From assembly GCA_043731125.1 (NCBI GenBank), contig JAYTJL010000056.1, positions 1 to 26,439 on the forward strand: a stretch of DNA of 26,439 nucleotides, in the 5' to 3' direction. Shown here one piece after another: positions 22,938-26,439 of this stretch. Position 1 is the stretch's first letter. Every line of letters begins with the position of its first letter. The position numbers were made by a program, and so were the translations under genes. Source of the stretch: JAYTJL01 sp043731125. GTDB lineage: Bacteria > Patescibacteriota > Saccharimonadia > Saccharimonadales > UBA10212. The notes below the pieces were generated by a model. It was given only the letters and a program-made list of their open reading frames with translations, made no database searches and had not been told where the DNA came from.

Positions 22938-24110
22938 ATGATTGGAAAAAAGAAGCTTTTTATACCATTAATTCTACTCACTGTCATTGGTTTGGGAATT
23001 TTTCAGTTCCATCGTCCTTTTCCAGCCCCAAAGTATGAAGTTAATGGCTTTACCTTCAAAGATAATATATCTGCCAACGTTACCTACCCTAGTTATGGTC
23101 AATCGGCCGTTGGTGCTGTTGGTTATGGTCTTTTAGGTACTAACGGTACACAAAATCAAGTGCCTACTGCTAGTACAGCCAAACTCATTACGGCCCTGGC
23201 CGTTTTGATGAAAAAGCCAATGACTCCGGGCACTACCGGTGAGACTATTACTTTAGATGCTACAGACGTTAGTTATTTTGAACAGCACTTTATAAACGAT
23301 GGGTCGGTAGTTAAAGTAGCAGCCGGAGAAAAAATTAGTCAGTACGACGCACTAACTGCCATGTTGCTTCCTTCTGGTAATAACATGGCGGAGACTCTCG
23401 CACGCTGGGCTTTTGGTAGCCAAGAAGCTTACACAAAGTATGCAGGTGAGATGGTTAAAAAACTTGGAGCGTCGCAAACAAGCGTATCTGATGCTAGTGG
23501 TTTTTCAGACGATACTGTTTCAACTGCTAAGGATATGTTAACAATTGCTTCGAAAGTGGTGCAAAACCCAACCCTTGCCGAGATTGTTGCCAAACCCACT
23601 GCTGTTGTTCCTGTTGCCGGAACAATTAACAACGTTAATTGGTTGTTAGGAGAAGAAGGTGTAGTTGGTGTTAAGACAGGCAGTACCGAAGCGGCTGGCG
23701 GTTGTTTTGTTTTTGCAGCCAACCGCCAAATTGATGGCAAGACTGTGCAAGTGATAGGAGCTGTTTTGGGTGCACCCTCGCGCAATCAAGCCATTGCAGA
23801 TTCCAAAAAAAGCATTAAGTCGATGGACGCTAACTTCCGCAGTGTAAACCCAATAAAAAAGAGCACAAAAGTTGGTACATATACATCTAAAGTAGGAGAG
23901 AAAATCGATATTATAGTCAGCCAAGACAATAATTTTCTAGTTTGGAATGGCTCTACCCTAAATTATCGTTTTGTTGAAGTACATCCTGTCAACCAACCAA
24001 CCAGCGTAGGATATTTTACTACTGACAACCTATACTCAGCTCCAATCTACCTCACACTGGCCCACCCACCCAAAGACCCAACTCTCTGGCAAAAACTACT
24101 TCGATTCTAG
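22938..24110 (+). CDS. dacA: Serine-type D-Ala-D-Ala carboxypeptidase (PBP5-like)
   Basis: A penicillin-binding protein that removes the last D-alanine from wall peptides. The 390-residue chain has an uncleaved or signal-like N-terminal helix (7-24), then the three active-site motifs: S79-T-A-K82, S146-G-N148 (LLPSGNNMAETL) and K246-T-G248 (VGVKTGSTEAAGG). The C-terminal part (about 305-390) is a beta-rich extra domain (VGTYTSKVGEKIDIIV). This is the low-molecular-mass class acting outside the membrane. The message is probably leaderless. tRNA-Leu follows after 26 bases. Confidence 0.93.
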   Translation: MIGKKKLFIPLILLTVIGLGIFQFHRPFPAPKYEVNGFTFKDNISANVTYPSYGQSAVGAVGYGLLGTNGTQNQVPTASTAKLITALAVLMKKPMTPGTTGETITLDATDVSYFEQHFINDGSVVKVAAGEKISQYDALTAMLLPSGNNMAETLARWAFGSQEAYTKYAGEMVKKLGASQTSVSDASGFSDDTVSTAKDMLTIASKVVQNPTLAEIVAKPTAVVPVAGTINNVNWLLGEEGVVGVKTGSTEAAGGCFVFAANRQIDGKTVQVIGAVLGAPSRNQAIADSKKSIKSMDANFRSVNPIKKSTKVGTYTSKVGEKIDIIVSQDNNFLVWNGSTLNYRFVEVHPVNQPTSVGYFTTDNLYSAPIYLTLAHPPKDPTLWQKLLRF

Positions 24111-24136
24111 TACAATTACAACTGTTGGCTTAGAAT

Positions 24137-24223
24137 GGGCGAATGGCGGAATTGGTAGACGCGCTAGCTTCAGGAGCTAGTGGGGGCAACCCCGTGGAGG
24201 TTCAAGTCCTCTTTCGCCCACCA
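24137..24223 (+). tRNA. tRNA-Leu (anticodon CAG), CCA encoded
   Basis: A class II tRNA with acceptor GGGCGAA/TTCGCCC, anticodon stem CTAGC/GCTAG around TTCAGGA (anticodon CAG, reading CUG), a long variable arm GGGG-CAA-CCCC, the T arm GAGG-TTCAAGT-CCTC, A73 and a genomic CCA (24221-24223). A T run follows at 24228-24233. A weak -10 TACAAT is at 24111-24116. Confidence 0.94.
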
Positions 24224-24306
24224 AGTGTTTTTTGTTACTAACTTCTCTGGGGTAGTGATATTCTGTTCGGTTTTTTCGCAAATACAACAAAATATGCGAC
24301 ACTATG

Positions 24307-24327
24307 CAGCCCGAAAGGGCTGTTTTT
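24307..24327 (+). terminator. Rho-independent terminator
   Basis: CAGCCC (24307-24312), the stable GAAA loop, GGGCTG (24317-24322), then TTTTT. A textbook intrinsic terminator for the dacA/tRNA-Leu transcript. Confidence 0.85.
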
Positions 24328-24355
24328 GGTTCAAGGACCAGTATGGTTCTGAGTA

Positions 24356-24384
24356 TTGCCTTTTTGGATAATAAGTGGTAAAAT
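24356..24384 (+). promoter_or_regulatory. Extended -10 promoter upstream of the GC-rich gene
   Basis: TTGCCT (24356-24361), a 17-bp spacer, TAAAAT (24379-24384) with TGG directly before the -10, which forms the TGn extended motif. The predicted start is near 24390. It would give a structured leader of about 170 bases before the ATG at 24559. Confidence 0.6.
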
Positions 24385-24443
24385 AAGCCTAGCTTTGTTG
24401 AGCATTATTGCTCCGAAGATGTTTTTCGACAAACAGGCTTTTT
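24385..24443 (+). promoter_or_regulatory. Nested three-way-junction RNA element with T tract (leader structure)
   Basis: AAGCCT (24385-24390) pairs with AGGCTT (24435-24440). Inside, TTTGT (24394-24398) pairs with ACAAA (24429-24433). Within that are two adjacent hairpins, GAGCA-TTAT-TGCTC (24400-24413) and CGAA-GATGTTT-TTCG (24414-24428). T residues run to 24443. It looks like an attenuator, riboswitch-like leader or a terminator of a short RNA. The outermost arm may lie before the transcription start. Confidence 0.5.
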
Positions 24444-24523
24444 ACACAAGGTGAGACTCTTCTGCTTATGAGAGCTGAGAAGCCTCATCTTGTGTGCTCA
24501 GAAATGCACACGCTCGCGTTGCG
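24444..24523 (+). other. Leader hairpins before the GC-rich gene
   Basis: ACACAAGGTGAG (24444-24455) pairs with CTCATCTTGTGT (24484-24495) over 12 positions with one G-U, enclosing CTTCT/AGAAG. A second hairpin, CTCGC-GTT-GCGAG, follows near 24513. Base composition turns GC-rich from here on, so the left edge of the foreign segment may be near 24444. Confidence 0.5.
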
Positions 24524-24558
24524 AGTCGCATCACGGCGGGACGAGGAGAAAGATTACT

Positions 24559-24972
24559 ATGGAGGAGGTACTCAAGGCTCGAGTCAGCACCACCACCTAT
24601 GTGTCGTATCTCTACCCGGGACTCATCGTCTCGAACGAGTCGAACATGGAGGTGCCGGACCGGAATCCTGAGCGCGAGGCACGTAGAGAAGCAGCCGATA
24701 GCGCCTTCGGGTTCTCGTACTTCGACATCGTCTCGGCGGTCGTCGAGATCGGCGAGACGCTCATCCAGACAACCAGCAACCGACGCAACATCAGCTGCAC
24801 CTACTACATCGACGGCGAGGTCCTCGACATCGACCAGGTGGCAGCACTGCCCGGCGATCATCAGATCATGCTGGACAACATGCGCTGCAACGACTGGGAT
24901 CGAGTCGTTCGCTGCCGCAGTGGCAATTTCCAGCCCTTCGATGAGTCGGACGCCCTCGTCCGCAGCACCTGA
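24559..24972 (+). CDS. GC-rich gene of unknown function, probably acquired
   Basis: A 137-residue soluble protein, MEEVLKARVSTTTYVSYLYPG..., not recognised. It has an alpha/beta pattern: a beta-rich start (VSTTTYVSYLYPGLIVS), an acidic/arginine helix (NPEREARREAADSA), then FGFSYFDIV, TYYIDGEVLDIDQVAALPGD and MRCNDWDRVVRCRSGNFQPF near the end. Three cysteines and no membrane segment are seen. I chose the ATG at 24559 because AGGAG lies ten bases upstream; an upstream in-frame ATG (24490) would run through the leader hairpins. Codon third positions are nearly all G or C, in contrast to every neighbour, which points to horizontal transfer or selection for codon use. It stands alone between terminators and hairpins. 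Confidence 0.7.
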   Translation: MEEVLKARVSTTTYVSYLYPGLIVSNESNMEVPDRNPEREARREAADSAFGFSYFDIVSAVVEIGETLIQTTSNRRNISCTYYIDGEVLDIDQVAALPGDHQIMLDNMRCNDWDRVVRCRSGNFQPFDESDALVRST

Positions 24973-25077
24973 GTCAACCACGACTCAAGCCTGTATTGCC
25001 CAGGCCCGACGCGTTCAACGCGTCTGGCCTGAGGCTTCACCCGAACTCACAAGTTTTGCTTGTGGGCTCAGGTGAAG
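24970..25077 (+). terminator. Three tandem hairpins after the GC-rich gene
   Basis: H1: TGAGTC (24970-24975, includes the stop codon) with GACTCA (24982-24987). H2: CAGGCC-C-GACGCGT, loop TCA, ACGCGTC-T-GGCCTG (25001-25031), extended outward with a bulge. H3: CTTCACC (25035-25041) with GGTGAAG (25071-25077), continuing inward as CTCACAAG/CTTGTGGG around TTTTG. There is no long T tract, so they may protect the 3' end or mark a mobile boundary as much as terminate. Confidence 0.6.
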
Positions 25078-25090
25078 TTAGACTAAATTT

Positions 25091-25230
25091 GGACTAGAGG
25101 TACAGGTACGAAACCGGCTTACAGCGCAGTCGCATGATGATCGAACCTAGCTCTGGCACAAACTTGCACTCTACCACCTTTTTAAGGTGTCTTGACGGGT
25201 TCGAAAAATGCCCCGTTAAGTCCACCATTT
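25091..25230. other. Intergenic region with tRNA-like features and hairpins, no gene seen
   Basis: On the plus strand are CACCTT-TTT-AAGGTG (near 25175-25189) and CTTGACGGG (25191-25199) with CCCGTTAAG (25212-25220) around TTCGAAAAATGC. GGACT (25091-25095) could instead pair with AGTCC (25219-25223), followed by ACCA, as in a tRNA acceptor end. On the minus strand GGTGGTAGAGTGCAAG and GGTTCGATC resemble tRNA arms. No full cloverleaf forms. Confidence 0.35.
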
Positions 25231-25303
25231 GCGAGGTAAAGAATCCTAGCTAAGTTCAGTAGCCAATTTATTCTGATATTATTAAGTGGAATGGGAGATA
25301 TCA

Positions 25304-26275
25304 ATGAGTAAGGTTGCACACTATCTACAAGAACATCTGCTGGGTGAGGTGACGGCATCTGCAGAAGTACGAAAACACTTTGCAACCGATGCCAGCATAT
25401 TACAGCTAGCTCCGGCCATAGTTGTTTTTCCACGCAATGAAAATGATGTTCGCAAGACTGCCCGCTTTAGCTGGCAGTTAGCAGAACGTGGCAAAGTCGT
25501 ACCTCTCACCGCCCGTGGTGGTGGCAGTGACACTTCTGGTGCGGCCATTGGCAGTGGCATAATACTTTGTTTTACCGCACACATGAACCGCATTTTAGCG
25601 TTAGACCCGGCTAAAGAAGTTATTACGCTAGAACCAGGTGCAACCTTCGACAAGGTAGAACAGACGCTTTATACTCATGGCCTTTTCTTGCCACCCTACC
25701 CTGTTTCGCAAAGTTACGCCACAATTGGCGGCGGACTAGCCAACAACTGCTCAGGTGAAAAATCCATTAAATATGGATCAATCCGAAAATACGCACAGTC
25801 TCTTCGTGTAGTATTAGCCAACGGAGAAGTTATTGAGACGGGTCCACTTTCCAAAAGAGAACTCAGTAAAAAATTGGGTCAAGCAAATTTTGAAGGCGAG
25901 ATATACCGCACGCTGGATGTACTGCTAGAAGACAATGCCGACCTTATCAAAACCGCTCGCGCCAAACAATACGCTCGGCGTAATAGCGCGGGCTATAACA
26001 TCTTTGACGTTAAGACGTCTGAAGGTTTTGACCTAACCCCATTGATAATTGGTTCTCAAGGCACACTTGGAATTATTACCGAGGCTATTTTTAAAGTCGT
26101 CACACACAACCCACTTACTACCCAGGCTATGGTAAGCCTCTACAACCAAACAGATTTAGCTGACTTACTACCAAAAATTATTGCCCTGCGCCCCAGCCAA
26201 CTTGATATGGTCAACCGGGCTGCCATAGAAAATGTCCGGTCTATCAACCCCCCACCAAATTGGCAGCTTGCTTGA
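25304..26275 (+). CDS. FAD-linked oxidase (GlcD/D-lactate dehydrogenase family), frameshifted
   Basis: N-terminal part of a PCMH-type flavoenzyme that oxidises 2-hydroxy acids. Visible FAD-site motifs: VVFPRNENDVRKTARF, PLTARGGGSDTSGAA, ITLEPGATFDKVEQTL, TIGGGLANNCSGEKSIKYGS and PLIIGSQGTLGIITEA. The start at 25304 has GGGAG six bases upstream, which favours it over the GTG at 25286. The frame stops at 26275, just after a C6 run (26248-26253); removing one C joins it in frame to the next segment (SINPHQIGSLLETPEAQLHL). So the gene is interrupted by a +1 frameshift: a mutation, a phase-variable tract or a sequencing error. Confidence 0.85.
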   Translation: MSKVAHYLQEHLLGEVTASAEVRKHFATDASILQLAPAIVVFPRNENDVRKTARFSWQLAERGKVVPLTARGGGSDTSGAAIGSGIILCFTAHMNRILALDPAKEVITLEPGATFDKVEQTLYTHGLFLPPYPVSQSYATIGGGLANNCSGEKSIKYGSIRKYAQSLRVVLANGEVIETGPLSKRELSKKLGQANFEGEIYRTLDVLLEDNADLIKTARAKQYARRNSAGYNIFDVKTSEGFDLTPLIIGSQGTLGIITEAIFKVVTHNPLTTQAMVSLYNQTDLADLLPKIIALRPSQLDMVNRAAIENVRSINPPPNWQLA

Positions 26276-26439
26276 GACACCAGAAGCCCAACTGCATTTA
26301 TTTGTAGAGTTTGATGACCATAAAGAGTCGCAACAAAAAAAATACATGAAACAACTAACAAAACTAGTTGGTGCAACTGGCGGAGTTGTGCGTCTAGCCA
26401 AAAACATTGATGACCAAGAAAAAATGGCAAAACTCCGAC
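26253..26439 (+). CDS. Continuation of the FAD-linked oxidase after the frameshift (cut by window end)
   Basis: The frame following the C6 run reads HQIGSLLETPEAQLHLFVEF and DDHKESQQKKYMKQLTKLVG and continues past the window end. It fits the start of the FAD-oxidase C-terminal domain, which holds the substrate site. It has no start codon or SD of its own, so it is part of the preceding gene and not a separate one. Confidence 0.75.

Noticed and set aside
24137..24223. tRNA-Leu 3' end as attachment site of the GC-rich island
   Set aside because: No repeat of the tRNA 3' end was found on the right side of the island up to 25303, and no integrase is present.
24490..24558. N-terminal extension of the GC-rich protein from the ATG at 24490
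   Set aside because: It has no SD, runs through a stable hairpin and encodes a Cys/Arg/His-rich stretch unlike the rest; the ATG at 24559 has AGGAG at good distance.
24466..25075. Long ORFs on the minus strand (24466-24981) and in another plus frame (24494-25075) over the GC-rich gene
   Set aside because: GC-rich DNA has few stops. Only the 24559-24972 frame has an SD and the strong third-position GC bias; the others run through the hairpins.
24973..25083. Integron attC site after the GC-rich gene (GTTAGAC matches GTTRRRY)
   Set aside because: The base of the last hairpin has no matching RYYYAAC on the 5' side (the sequence there is CCTGAGG), no integrase is in the window, and GTTRRRY occurs by chance about once per kilobase.
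1..26439. CRISPR array, rRNA genes, insertion sequence or recoded TGA
   Set aside because: No regularly spaced repeats of 25-40 bp, no rRNA signature, no transposase; TGA acts as a normal stop in ligA and other genes.

Overview
The window is a gene-dense stretch of an AT-rich bacterial chromosome, with most genes on the minus strand in tightly packed operons. The standard code fits: TGA ends several ORFs cleanly. Small overlapping operons, a compact gene set, a bL32 without zinc cysteines, a missing rimM in the rpsP-trmD cluster, an unusual membrane-anchored MurF-like ligase and many apparently leaderless genes suggest a Patescibacteria/CPR genome, most likely Candidatus Saccharibacteria. That assignment is inference, because no marker such as 16S rRNA is present.

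Layout. 1-213: 3' end of a response-regulator receiver protein. 356-429: tRNA-Gln(CUG). 553-1487 (+): two small membrane proteins. 1500-2662 (-): Mn/Fe superoxide dismutase and a DoxX-like membrane protein. 2785-6937 (-): translation and RNA block rpmF, nusB, Nudix hydrolase, rnc, rpsP, khpA, trmD. 7023-16700 (-): rluB, two single-span surface proteins (one with a pilin-like C-terminus), alpha/beta hydrolase, MurF-like ligase, ddl, VanX-type dipeptidase, leuS. 16852-16998: tRNA-Ala(GGC) and a degenerate tRNA remnant. 17014-17466 (-): NlpC/P60-like protein. 17551-17706 (+): a probable structured ncRNA behind a consensus sigma70 promoter. 17699-21326 (-): HD phosphohydrolase, ligA and a multi-span membrane protein. 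21396-22882 (-): htpX and lemA. 22938-24110 (+): D-Ala-D-Ala carboxypeptidase, then tRNA-Leu(CAG). 24307-25230: an island with one strongly GC-rich gene of unknown function between structured RNA elements. 25304-end (+): FAD-linked oxidase with a frameshift in a C6 run, cut by the window end.

How the genes fit together. The rpsP-khpA-trmD, rnc and nusB genes form a ribosome and RNA maturation block. The MurF-like, Ddl, VanX-like and DacA proteins all act on the D-Ala-D-Ala end of peptidoglycan precursors: they make, attach, destroy and trim it. LemA and HtpX form the usual membrane quality-control pair.

The most notable non-gene signals are: four near-identical copies of a 22-bp palindrome, three of them inside coding sequence; three different 7-bp-period repeats, one coding inside trmD; a promoter-driven three-way-junction RNA beside a 25-bp palindrome; the GC-rich island with structured leader and tail; and a repeated -10-box-to-ATG spacing of 6-8 nt that suggests leaderless transcripts.
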